Assembly: GCA_024228395.1 (NCBI GenBank)
Contig: JAAETM010000109.1
Coordinates: 1 to 56,576, forward strand
Reading direction: 5' to 3'
From: a bacterium
Lineage (GTDB): Bacteria > Planctomycetota > UBA1135 > GCA-002686595
DNA: 56,576 bases
Numbering within the stretch: position 1 is the first letter of the stretch; each line of letters starts with the position of its first letter. The translations under genes were made by a program, and so were the position numbers. The notes under the pieces are model-generated. The model saw only the letters and a program-made list of their open reading frames with translations. It did no database searches and was not told where the DNA came from. Below are positions 44,606-52,652 of the stretch, piece by piece.

Positions 44606-46993
44606 CTACGGAAGCTCGTTCACTTCAATGTTGCCGAAGGCCACATCGGCGTTGTGGGCCACCAGAAGGAAGGAGCCGTGCTCGATCGTATCCGCCACGG
44701 GAGTAGTACGGTCGAAGGTCCAGCTAGAGGGCTCAGGGGTGCCGTATTCCCATTGCTTCATGCGATAGCGGGTTCCACCAAGCGGTTGGGTCTTGCAGTT
44801 CAACTTCACCGAGTAGCGCACTCCGATGACCGGGTCGTTGTCGGGAAGGAACTCGATGCCCTGATCATAGCCGGTCCAGAATTCCCAACGCTCTTTCGTG
44901 TCGAACCAGCGGTAGAGGAATGCGGCACCGAAAGGGTAAATGTTGTGGTTGGGTTGGCTGTAGTTGCCACCGGAGGTATGGCCAGTCCAGCGCATGAGGA
45001 AACCAAATCCGTAGGAGCTTGTTCCTGTGGTGTACCCCTGGGGGTCCAAGGCCAACACGGTAGCATCCAATACCACTTCGTAATTGGACCACGCATTCAC
45101 GCCCTGGCCTTCGCCGATTGCAACTAAACGGTCGTAACCCAAGCCATCCGGCTCGGTGCGCAAAACGGGACCCAGGCCCGGGTAGTTCTCCACGTTCCAT
45201 TGGCCATCGACAATCTGGACTGCGTCGGTAGCGTCGCCGCCGTTGTTCAGGACCTCATTCCAGTCGATGCTAGCGTTGGGGTCCCAACTGGTACCATCAA
45301 CGATCTCAACACGCAGACTCTGGTAAGTCAGGTGTCCCTCGTCGTCACCAGCTCGCAGAAGCAAGTCATTGACAAACAAACCACCCTGGGCGGGAACCTG
45401 TGTGAGGTTGGCGAGGTAGAGCTCCACGTTGAAGTCACCCTCGTTGGCTAGACGCCAGGGAGCGTAGGAGATGGTGCGGTCGTCGCCCATTGCCAGGGAC
45501 GTCCAGGGGCCGCCATTGAGCTGGTAGTCCAAGGTCACCGTGTTGATCAAGCGCACTTCGTCGGCGTCTTGCACGTTGCCTTGGATGTTGATTTGAGGTT
45601 GGGCAAAACCCAGGTCGCCAAAGCGAACCGTGCGGGTTCCGTTGCCGTTGTCAGTGGATTGCCATACGGAGAGGAAAGGACTGCCGATGGTGTTGTCGGC
45701 GGGTGTCGTTACCTCGGCTAGTGTGACGCTGCTGTGACCCTGGTGATCCATGCTGGTGATGCGCAGGAAATAGGTAGTATCCGCCAGCAGGCTGGTCAGC
45801 GTGGTTGACTGGGAGAACTGCTGGGAGGTCAGATGGTGCACGCCATCGAGGTACTGCAGGGTGCGTCCGTATTGGATATCAGCGGAAGAAATTTCATCGG
45901 TGTGCCAGGAGAGCTGCACGTTGAAAGCATCCAGTGCTTGCACCTTCAGGTTGTGTACGAAAGGACCTTCGACATCCATGGCCTTCTGTCCATCCTCATT
46001 GATGATGGGGGTGGAAGCGGTTTCGAAGTAGTCCACAACCATGGTGAAACCAGGGGACGGACTGCCCTCGGCGGCGACCATCAGGCCGGCGGCGGAAACG
46101 ACCATGTTCGAGGTGAGGGTTGGGCCAACCAACCAGCTGGAGCCATCCAAGGAGTACTCTTGGGTGTAGAAGTTCCCACGGCGGACAACCCGCAGGCCGA
46201 GGGGGGCACCGGCTGTCCAGGCACCGGAGTGCACGTTACTGTATTGCATATCCCGCAGACTCCCGCCTGCGAAAACAGCCGCGAAGAGTTGAACCTCATT
46301 GGAGTTGTAAACAAATTCAAAGCGGGCGAAGTTGTTCTCATCTTCTTCAAAAACGAAACCCTGCCCAGTGCCGTTGTCAGCCATGGCGCCAGTAAAAATA
46401 GCCTGCACAGTTATATCCTCGTTTTGCACGGTCTGGGTCAAGCGTGCAGCATTCAGGTTCATCCAAGGAGAAGATGACACACCGGAGGGGACACCGAACT
46501 TCATCTGCCCGTTGTTCGATATGCTGGACAGCATCCGCACTTGGGCTGAGTTTGTTGGATCGACCAGTTGCCAGCGATCCAGGTTCAGGTTGTTGGCAAA
46601 GAAGTCGTCCGAAGCAGATGCCACGGTCCCGTTCGTGGTCGCAGTCGTCTGCACGACAGACTCCGCTTCCAACCCGATTGTGGTGAGCGCCCTAACAAAG
46701 TAATTGTAGGTCGTGGCGGGATTGAGCCCCGTGAGGGTGACCTCGTGGTGCAAAGCGTTCGAGGAGCTGGCGATACTCTGGGTGTAAGGTGCTTGCTCCC
46801 CGAAGAACAGTTCGCCCGTACTGGGCAGGTTGGTGTCCCAGGTAACCAGGATGGAATTAGCCCCGGCCGTTCCCGAAATAGTGGTCACGTTCAAGGTCGC
46901 GCCGGTAGGATCCGAGCCTCCACCGCCGGATGAACAGCTGGCCAGGGTGGCGATTAGAGCGTAGGCGATTTTTGCGGTTGAGGTGATCTTCAT
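44606..46993 (-). CDS. Fibronectin type III-like lipoprotein of unknown function
   Basis: A 795-residue lipoprotein: signal peptide, lipidated Cys20 (LASC), then SSGGGGS. A first FN3-like domain (about 30-115, with LTGLNPATTYNYFVRA) is followed by a concanavalin-like/DUF1349-type jelly roll (about 125-310). A second FN3 domain lies at about 335-425 (LTSLLADTTYFLRITS), then a long beta-rich region and a second jelly-roll-like domain to the end. Such modules often bind glycans or dead-end polysaccharides at the surface, but no glycosidase motif is seen. The start at 46993 places the signal peptide at the N terminus; the frame is open upstream to 47131. It ends in a strong terminator. Confidence 0.75.
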   Translation of the reverse strand: MKITSTAKIAYALIATLASCSSGGGGSDPTGATLNVTTISGTAGANSILVTWDTNLPSTGELFFGEQAPYTQSIASSSNALHHEVTLTGLNPATTYNYFVRALTTIGLEAESVVQTTATTNGTVASASDDFFANNLNLDRWQLVDPTNSAQVRMLSSISNNGQMKFGVPSGVSSSPWMNLNAARLTQTVQNEDITVQAIFTGAMADNGTGQGFVFEEDENNFARFEFVYNSNEVQLFAAVFAGGSLRDMQYSNVHSGAWTAGAPLGLRVVRRGNFYTQEYSLDGSSWLVGPTLTSNMVVSAAGLMVAAEGSPSPGFTMVVDYFETASTPIINEDGQKAMDVEGPFVHNLKVQALDAFNVQLSWHTDEISSADIQYGRTLQYLDGVHHLTSQQFSQSTTLTSLLADTTYFLRITSMDHQGHSSVTLAEVTTPADNTIGSPFLSVWQSTDNGNGTRTVRFGDLGFAQPQINIQGNVQDADEVRLINTVTLDYQLNGGPWTSLAMGDDRTISYAPWRLANEGDFNVELYLANLTQVPAQGGLFVNDLLLRAGDDEGHLTYQSLRVEIVDGTSWDPNASIDWNEVLNNGGDATDAVQIVDGQWNVENYPGLGPVLRTEPDGLGYDRLVAIGEGQGVNAWSNYEVVLDATVLALDPQGYTTGTSSYGFGFLMRWTGHTSGGNYSQPNHNIYPFGAAFLYRWFDTKERWEFWTGYDQGIEFLPDNDPVIGVRYSVKLNCKTQPLGGTRYRMKQWEYGTPEPSSWTFDRTTPVADTIEHGSFLLVAHNADVAFGNIEVNELP

Positions 46994-47225
46994 GGTGTTC
47001 TTGATGCTGGCATTTCGAAGCATCAAACAAGACCATGCTAAAAGGGCAGATGCCCTGGAAAGGTTTTCCTCTACCCTTTGAAAGGGCCCCAGGCCCGTTG
47101 TTCCCTGCGAATTAGTAAAAAAAGGTCTCACCTGAATCCCGTTTCAGGGCATTGCTTGCTACCTGGTGGCTCCGGACTATGATCAAAGCCAGCGATTCAA
47201 TCCCCGCGCACCTCTCACCACAGCC

Positions 47226-47603
47226 ATGAAAAGCATTCACTTCCTGACCCCTATCTTGCTCGCCACCAGCTTATTAATGACTGCCTGTGGGCAAACTGAG
47301 GAGGAACCTTCGCCTAGCGATTCGGGGTCGAACGCGGTGGGGGATTTCAACCTGGGTGGCATCTCCTCATTGGCTTCGGATTTGACGGCGAAACTTGGCG
47401 AGATCAAGGATCTGCCCAGCGCGAAGAAAATCAGCGCCAAGGTCGGTCCCATGCTCGATCAGCTGGCAGCAGCCAAGGGGAAAATCGATGTGCAGGATTT
47501 GGTCGAATCAGCGAAAGCCCTCAAAGCACGCTTCGCCACAAAAGAGGACATTCTCCTGGCCCTGCAGCCCCTGTTGGATCGCATCGCCATTTTGGGCAAG
47601 TAA
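47226..47603 (+). CDS. Small lipoprotein
   Basis: A 125-residue lipoprotein with lipobox MTAC (Cys21). The mature part is an acidic linker (EEEPSPSDSGS) followed by a mostly helical domain (about 50-125) of KIxxKVxPML-type amphipathic helices. No family recognised. A TATGAT box at 47178-47183 would give a leader of about 40 nt. Divergent from the fibronectin-type lipoprotein gene. Confidence 0.7.
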   Translation: MKSIHFLTPILLATSLLMTACGQTEEEPSPSDSGSNAVGDFNLGGISSLASDLTAKLGEIKDLPSAKKISAKVGPMLDQLAAAKGKIDVQDLVESAKALKARFATKEDILLALQPLLDRIAILGK

Positions 47604-47678
47604 GATTCGCCAACTTCCTCGTCACTCAACAGGTGGGGCCACGTAAATGACAGGGACCACCGGGGTCCCACGACAGTC

Positions 47679-48353
47679 ATGTATCACTTTTATACCCTCC
47701 CCCTGCTTTGCCTCGCCCTTGTTTTGTTCTCCTGCCAAGGGGAACAAGATCGAAGCTGGAGAGCCCCTCGAAGTGAATCCCAAAGTGTTTCCGTACCTGA
47801 GGAACAAGAGCCAATGACACCCGAGCCCAAGCAAGCAACCACCGAAGTCGCGACCCTTGGTGCAGGCTGCTACTGGTGCGTGGAGGCGGTGCTCGAGCAG
47901 CTCGATGGGGTCAGCGACGTGACCTCGGGCTTCATGGGGGGGCAGGACGACAACGTCTCCTACAAGCAGGTCTGCAGCGGAACCACCGGCCACGCCGAAG
48001 TCGTTCAAGTGACCTATGATCCGGCCGTGATTTCCTACGATGAGGTGCTGGATTGGTTTTGGAGGCTGCACGACCCGACCACGCTCAACCGCCAGGGTGC
48101 GGACGTGGGGACTCAATATCGATCCGTCATCTTCTTCCACTCCGAAGAACAAGCCCGCATCGCCCGCAGGAGCCGCGACACCCTGGGGGAACGGGGCTCC
48201 TATCCCGATCCGGTGGTCACCGAGATCAGTCCCGCATCTGTGCTCATCCGGGCCCCCGGGGAGCACCAAAACTACTACCGCGCAAATAGCAGCTCAGGTT
48301 ATTGCCGCGCGGTGATCGGGCCGAAACTGCGCAAGCTGGGCCTGGAGCAATGA
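47679..48353 (+). CDS. msrA: Peptide methionine sulfoxide reductase A, lipoprotein form
   Basis: Repairs methionine-S-sulfoxide in proteins. The 224-residue product has a lipoprotein signal (LFSC, Cys19) and a linker, so it acts outside the cytoplasm. The catalytic motif is GAGCYWC (C64, C67) in place of the usual GCFWG. Other family blocks are GFMGGQ, TGHAEVVQVTYDP, FWRLHDPTTLNRQGADVGTQYRS and the C-terminal GYCRAVIGPKL with a resolving Cys. Both cysteines are ordinary TGT/TGC codons, not TGA. Followed by the repeat copy and the crp pseudogene. Confidence 0.93.
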   Translation: MYHFYTLPLLCLALVLFSCQGEQDRSWRAPRSESQSVSVPEEQEPMTPEPKQATTEVATLGAGCYWCVEAVLEQLDGVSDVTSGFMGGQDDNVSYKQVCSGTTGHAEVVQVTYDPAVISYDEVLDWFWRLHDPTTLNRQGADVGTQYRSVIFFHSEEQARIARRSRDTLGERGSYPDPVVTEISPASVLIRAPGEHQNYYRANSSSGYCRAVIGPKLRKLGLEQ

Positions 48354-48372
48354 CGGGGCCAAAATACACCTG

Positions 48373-48402
48373 GCCAGGATATCTCGTGAAAACGCGTTCC
48401 AG
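48373..48402. repeat. Degenerate arm of the dispersed inverted repeat
   Basis: GCCAGGATATCTCGTGAAAA followed by CGCGTTCCAG matches the left arm of the copy at 49719 (24 of 30 positions by eye). It lies 20 nt after msrA; a right arm is suggested near 48430-48450 (TTGTTCATGAA). Confidence 0.45.
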
Positions 48403-48422
48403 ACTCAACAATTCGTTTCCTA

Positions 48423-49192
48423 GTGTGCTTGTTCATGAAGTGTCAGTGCTCGCTTTCTGGCACCGATGGGAGCCGCGCAAGACCCGCCCACCTGCATTTG
48501 CTCCAGCCGCTCCTGAACCATGGACACGCCTCCGACCAAGCCCCCTGGCTAGTACACTTCCCCTTGCTGCAGCACCTTGAGACCCCCGAACTTCGGCGGC
48601 TCCTGGAGTGCACCCGCATCACCACCTTTCAAGCAGGCGAAACCCTTATCGGGGTGGGACAAATGGGCGGGAGTTTCCCCATGGTGGTTTCCGGAACACT
48701 GTGAGTCACCATGCTCTCGGATTAGGGGCGCGAAGTTCTTCTGTACCGTTTGCAAACAGGTTCTACCTGCACCTTGAGCACAGCTTGTTTGCTTTCCGGA
48801 GATAGATTGGGCGCCACCGTGAGCGCCGAGAGGCCCGTTGGCATCGCATCTCTCGGCCCGATGTTTTTCATAGGCTGCTCGATGAGTCCAAGACCTTCCG
48901 CACATTCGCATTCGAAGCATTCGGCGCTCGCCCGGCGGACTTGATCCAGCGCATCGACATGTTGGTCTTTCAGTCCATTGAGGAGCGCTTGGCGGTCAAT
49001 CTCCTGGACTTGGAGATTGATGGTGTCGTGTACGCCACCCACCAAGAGCTAGCGATCGATATGGGCACAGCCCGGGAAGTGGTCAGCCGCCAACTCAAGG
49101 AGCTTGAGACCGCCGGTTCCATTCAGCTCGGGCGCGGAAAGATCACCATGCCAGACCGGGCCGCTCACGAGTCGCGTTTGCCAGGGCGCTAG
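48423..49192 (+). pseudogene. Broken Crp/Fnr family transcription regulator
   Basis: A cyclic-nucleotide-type beta-barrel regulator disrupted three times. The N-terminal part is readable in one frame (FPLLQHLETPELRRLLEC, FQAGETLI, FPMVVSGTL), then a TGA at 48702-48704 and a TAG at 48723-48725 interrupt it within 25 nt while the same frame continues (GREVLLYRLQTGSTC). Near 48835-48860 the frame shifts (net minus one), after which DVFHRLLDESKTFRTFAFEA and the HTH (THQELAIDMGTAREVVSRQL) are read from the last frame to the stop at 49192. Intact relatives would be about 230 residues. Because a TAG and a frameshift occur too, I read the TGA as decay, not recoding. The true start is uncertain. Confidence 0.82.
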
Positions 49193-49302
49193 CGGGTTCG
49201 CCTCTCGGGCTTCAAAGCAACCCGCTTGCGTGCCATTTGGGGCGCGGCTCCGCAAATGCCCCCAAGGGGTGACTTGGTTGATGCGTTTGCAGTGCAATGC
49301 GG

Positions 49303-49308
49303 TAGAAT
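49303..49308 (+). promoter_or_regulatory. Candidate -10 box before the DUF2892 gene
   Basis: TAGAAT, with a possible -35 TTGATG (49278-49283) 19 nt upstream. It would give a leader of about 55 nt before the ATG at 49370. Confidence 0.4.
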
Positions 49309-49369
49309 TGCTGAGTGTGGGGGGAAAGAGCCCTCTCACTTCTCCTCCAAACTGGAATGAGAGTACACC

Positions 49370-49561
49370 ATGAAAAACGAAGGTACTGTCGATCGCGCCA
49401 TCCGAATCCTCATCGGTATTGTCCTGATTGCACTCGTGTTTACCGGCCCCAAGACGGTTTGGGGCTGGGTCGGAATCATGCCCCTGCTCACAGGTTTCCT
49501 CGGATTCTGTCCCCTCTACCGAGTGATTGGCCTGAACACCACAGGTGCTGGTCAAACGTGA
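49370..49561 (+). CDS. DUF2892 (YgaP-like) small membrane protein
   Basis: A 63-residue protein with two transmembrane helices (RILIGIVLIALVF and WVGIMPLLTGFLGFCPLY), matching the DUF2892 inner-membrane family, including the TGFxxFCPLY...G.NT pattern. Function unknown. Such genes commonly sit next to Crp/Fnr regulators and rhodanese or sulfur-oxidation genes; here the neighbouring crp/fnr gene is broken, so its regulation may have been lost. Confidence 0.85.
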   Translation: MKNEGTVDRAIRILIGIVLIALVFTGPKTVWGWVGIMPLLTGFLGFCPLYRVIGLNTTGAGQT

Positions 49562-49853
49562 GCGCCGCCCAAGGGCTGATCGGTCGATCAGCACACATTC
49601 AACTTGCCAAGGGCGGGTGACCAGCTTGAATCAGGGGGCCGGGGCGGCGACCTTTCGGCTTGCCTCGAAGCTGCAAACAACCAGGCCGGCAGAGTTCAAC
49701 TTCGCTGGAGCCTGCGCCTAGCCCGGATATTTTGTGAAGACGCACTCCAGGCACAGCAGCTCGGTTTCTGGCAGGGAGCGTGGGGGGGGGCCGAAGGGCC
49801 CGTTTGCGAAGCCTGGGGTGCATGTCCATGAAATATTCGGGCTAGACCCGTGC
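49562..49853. other. Non-coding region with a dispersed inverted-repeat copy
   Basis: A 292-bp gap between the convergent DUF2892 and SEC-C genes. It holds the best copy of the dispersed inverted repeat (49719-49844). Nothing else recognised. Confidence 0.5.
49719..49844. repeat. Dispersed inverted-repeat element, reference copy
   Basis: A 126-bp element with 34-nt imperfect terminal inverted repeats, identical at 27 positions by eye. The left arm starts TAGCCCGGATATTTTGTGAA and ends CCAGGC at 49752. The right arm is 49811-49844 and ends AAATATTCGGGCTA. No open frame inside; no clear target duplication. It looks like a MITE or REP/BIME-type extragenic element. Confidence 0.65.
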
Positions 49854-50339
49854 CTATTTCCCGTGGCACTTCTTGAATTTTTTGCCACTGCCACATGAAC
49901 ACGGGTCATTGCGGCCCAGCTTGGGTGCCCCATGTTTCAGGGGTTTTTGCGGTTCGTGGTGCCCGTGGTGTGGATTTGTATCCGTGCACACAGTTGCAAG
50001 GAACTCGTCCAAGCTGGATTCGAGGCCATTGCGAAGTTCGAAGGACTGGGCAACCACTTGGGTTTCTTCCAGGTGATCCAAATAGGTTCGCAAAACCTCA
50101 GGCACGTATTCCGCAAGCGGGTCCTTGTGCTCAAATCGGCCTGGCAAGAGATGCCCCAGGGCGCTATGCATCTCCTGGCCGTCCATATCACAGGGCTTTT
50201 TGCCCAGCTGCTCGTGACATACCCCGAGAAATTTGCCAGCGATCGCCTTTATCTGATCCCTTTGAATGCCTCCCAGCATCCGCGTACGGGGGGAGTCCAT
50301 GAAACTTGCGAGGTCTAGGAGCACTGCTTTACTGGCCAT
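49854..50339 (-). CDS. SEC-C motif protein
   Basis: A 161-residue protein ending in the SEC-C zinc motif: [21 protein letters not shown] is the SecA-type C-terminal signature (last 21 residues; key pattern CxCxSGxxxxxC). The N-terminal 110 residues are helical and not recognised. SEC-C proteins bind zinc and often ribosomes or SecB-like partners; the exact role is unknown. The start at 50339 is supported by TAAACT 6 nt upstream on the minus strand. Confidence 0.8.
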   Translation of the reverse strand: MASKAVLLDLASFMDSPRTRMLGGIQRDQIKAIAGKFLGVCHEQLGKKPCDMDGQEMHSALGHLLPGRFEHKDPLAEYVPEVLRTYLDHLEETQVVAQSFELRNGLESSLDEFLATVCTDTNPHHGHHEPQKPLKHGAPKLGRNDPCSCGSGKKFKKCHGK

Positions 50340-50345
50340 GCCATC

Positions 50346-50351
50346 AGTTTA
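50346..50351 (-). promoter_or_regulatory. -10 box of a probable leaderless transcript (SEC-C gene)
   Basis: TAAACT on the minus strand, 6 nt (GATGGC) before the ATG at 50339. Confidence 0.45.
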
Positions 50352-50511
50352 GGGTCTCTCGCGGCATATTGACAGGCGCGCGTGCCCTTCACCTGCTCCC
50401 CGATTTGAACCCATCTGCAATCCCCGGGTCCGGCCCTTTTGGCTTGCTATTGCGAGCCAATCCGGAAAGACTGCCCGGGTGGTCCTCGCTTCCTAGCAGC
50501 CCCAAAACCCC

Positions 50512-51531
50512 ATGAGTGACACTCCTCCCAGGAATCCATTTCCTCCGAACTCCTTTCCGGAACGACCGGACATTCAAGTCAACCCCAAACTGGTCCTGCT
50601 GGCAGGTCTTGTTGGTTTGGTTTTCATTGGCGTGTGGTCAGCGGTGTTTACCGTGCCCGCCGAGTCGGAGGGCGTGGTCATGCGCTTCGGCAAGTTCATG
50701 AATACCCAAAGCGCCGGCCTGCATTTCAAACTGCCCTTCGGCGTGGACCGGGTCAAGCTGGTCCCCGTTCGTCGTCAGCTCAAACAAGAATTTGGCTTTG
50801 GAACGGGTGGCAACTCTAACCCCTACCAATCGAGCAGCCAACGCGAGCAGAGCGATGAAAAAGCCATGGTGACCGGCGACTTGAATGCCGCCCTGGTCGA
50901 GTGGGTCATCCAGTACCGCATCGAAAATCCTAAGAGCTACCTATTCAACGTGCGCAATGCGGATGACACACTGCGCGACGCATCGGAGAGTGTCATGCGC
51001 GAGGTCGTGGGCGACCGCACCGTGGACGAGGTGATCACCATCGGTCGCCAGGAGATCGAAAACGAGGCCCTGGTCAAACTACAGGCCCTGGTCAAGAGCT
51101 ACAGCATGGGCATCAAAATCGACCAGGTGCAACTCAAGGACGTGAACCCTCCGGGTCGCGTTCAAGACTCGTTCAACGAGGTCAACCAGGCCCAACAGGA
51201 ACGCGAGAGCGCCATCAACGTGGCCAATGGCGAGTACAACAAGTCGATCCCGCGCGCGCGGGGCGAAGCGGCCCAGCTCATTCGAAGCGCCGAGGGTTAC
51301 TCCGCAAAGCGCATCAACGAGGCCCAGGGAGACGCTTCGGCATTCAGCGCCCAACTCGTTGAATACCTGAAAGCACCCGAAGTCACCAAACAACGGCTCT
51401 ACCTGGAAACCATGGGGGACATCCTCCCCAAGGTGGGTAGCAAGGTCATCATCGATGAGGGCGCTTCAAGCGTTCTCCCGCTGCTCAACCTGGGCGGTAC
51501 CGAAGGCCTCATCAACGGGGGCAAACGATAA
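50512..51531 (+). CDS. hflK: Band-7/stomatin protein HflK, FtsH regulator
   Basis: Inner-membrane SPFH protein that with HflC surrounds and regulates the FtsH protease. The 339-residue product has a proline-rich N terminus, one transmembrane helix (about 27-45, LVLLAGLVGLVFIGVW), the PHB domain (VPAESEGVVMRFGKF ... GLHFKLPFGVD) and a C-terminal coiled coil ending in a Gly-rich tail. It overlaps hflC by one nucleotide (TAATG). Start ATG at 50512; no ribosome-binding site visible. Confidence 0.95.
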   Translation: MSDTPPRNPFPPNSFPERPDIQVNPKLVLLAGLVGLVFIGVWSAVFTVPAESEGVVMRFGKFMNTQSAGLHFKLPFGVDRVKLVPVRRQLKQEFGFGTGGNSNPYQSSSQREQSDEKAMVTGDLNAALVEWVIQYRIENPKSYLFNVRNADDTLRDASESVMREVVGDRTVDEVITIGRQEIENEALVKLQALVKSYSMGIKIDQVQLKDVNPPGRVQDSFNEVNQAQQERESAINVANGEYNKSIPRARGEAAQLIRSAEGYSAKRINEAQGDASAFSAQLVEYLKAPEVTKQRLYLETMGDILPKVGSKVIIDEGASSVLPLLNLGGTEGLINGGKR

Positions 51532-52505
51532 TGAAGCACATCATCTCTGGCGTAGCCATCCTGATCATCGTGGTCGTTGGCGTTCTCCTGAAAGCATCCA
51601 TGTATGTGGTGGAAGAAACCCAACAGGCGATCATCACGCAATTCGGCAAACCTGTGGGAGAACCTTCCACCGAGGCTGGTTTGCACTTCAAACAGCCCTT
51701 CGTGCAAAAGGTGCACTACGTGGACAAGCGCATCCTGGAGTGGGATGGCCAGCGCACGGAAATGCCCACGCGCGACAAGCTCTACATCTCTGTGGACACC
51801 TACGGCCGCTGGCGCATTACCGACCCGCTCGAGTTCTATGAGCGTTTGCGCGATGAGCGCAGTGCCCTGTCCCGCTTGGATGACATCCTCGGCAGTGAAA
51901 CGCGCAACGCGATCGCGAAGCACGACCTGATCGAGGTGATCCGCACGTCCAAGGATCGCATCCCGGTCAAGGATGAAACCCTGGTGGAGTCGGGCAGTGG
52001 CAGCTCCAACATCGGAGTCCTGCACCCGATCCGCAAAGGACGCAAGATGATCGAACAAGAGATTCAGGCCGCCGCCCGCGAGAAGCTGGCCGTGTTTGGA
52101 ATCGAATTGCTCGACGTGCGCTTCAAGCGCATCAATTACAACCCGAGCGTGGTCGAGAAGATCTACGAGCGCATGATCTCCGAGCGACAGCAAATCGCAT
52201 CCCGCTTCCGGTCGGAAGGTGAGGGCGAAGCGGCCAAGATCATGGGCAATCGGGAAAAGGACCTTTCCGTGATCCAATCGGAGGCCTATCGCCGCGTCCA
52301 GGAAATCCGTGGTGAGGCTGATGCTAAAGCCACCGAGATTTACGCTTCGGCCTACGACAAGTCCCCCGAATCGAGGGACCTGTACTCCTTCCTCAAGACC
52401 ATGGAAACCTACCAATCGGCCATCGACCGGGACACCACGATCCTGTTCTCCACGCAGAGCGAGCTGTTCCGTTACCTCAATAACGCCAACGGCGGCACGG
52501 AGTGA
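51531..52505 (+). CDS. hflC: Band-7/stomatin protein HflC, FtsH regulator
   Basis: Partner of HflK in the FtsH-HflKC complex. The 324-residue product has an N-terminal signal anchor (ISGVAILIIVVVGVLL), the PHB domain (VVEETQQAIITQFGKPVGE, GLHFKQPFVQKVHYVDKRIL) and coiled coil with the EGEGEAAKIMGN-type HflC stretch. Translation starts at the overlapping TAATG junction with hflK. A terminator follows 21 nt after the stop, ending the operon. Confidence 0.96.
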   Translation: MKHIISGVAILIIVVVGVLLKASMYVVEETQQAIITQFGKPVGEPSTEAGLHFKQPFVQKVHYVDKRILEWDGQRTEMPTRDKLYISVDTYGRWRITDPLEFYERLRDERSALSRLDDILGSETRNAIAKHDLIEVIRTSKDRIPVKDETLVESGSGSSNIGVLHPIRKGRKMIEQEIQAAAREKLAVFGIELLDVRFKRINYNPSVVEKIYERMISERQQIASRFRSEGEGEAAKIMGNREKDLSVIQSEAYRRVQEIRGEADAKATEIYASAYDKSPESRDLYSFLKTMETYQSAIDRDTTILFSTQSELFRYLNNANGGTE

Positions 52506-52525
52506 CCCGGCCCCGCCCTCAGAGC

Positions 52526-52555
52526 CCGCAGCCTGTCCAAGGCTGCGGTTTTTTT
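52526..52555 (+). terminator. Rho-independent terminator of hflK-hflC
   Basis: A perfect 8-bp stem CCGCAGCC (52526-52533) / GGCTGCGG (52541-52548) with a 7-nt loop, followed by TTTTTTT (52549-52555). Confidence 0.9.
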
Positions 52556-52640
52556 CGTTCATTCCGATGCAAAGTCCCTGGTCCTGGCGTTCGAGCTCCG
52601 ATTGAATCACACAAGGGCTAGCCAAGCACGGACCGTTCGC

Positions 52641-52646
52641 TAAGGT
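52641..52646 (+). promoter_or_regulatory. -10 box of a probable leaderless dbpA transcript
   Basis: TAAGGT, 6 nt (CGGGCC) before the GTG at 52653. The -35 region is weak. Confidence 0.4.
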
Positions 52647-52652
52647 CGGGCC

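Noticed and set aside
48702..48704. TGA in the crp/fnr remnant as a second selenocysteine codon
   Set aside because: A TAG in the same frame 18 nt later and a frameshift further on show general decay, and no hairpin like the one at 14300 follows.
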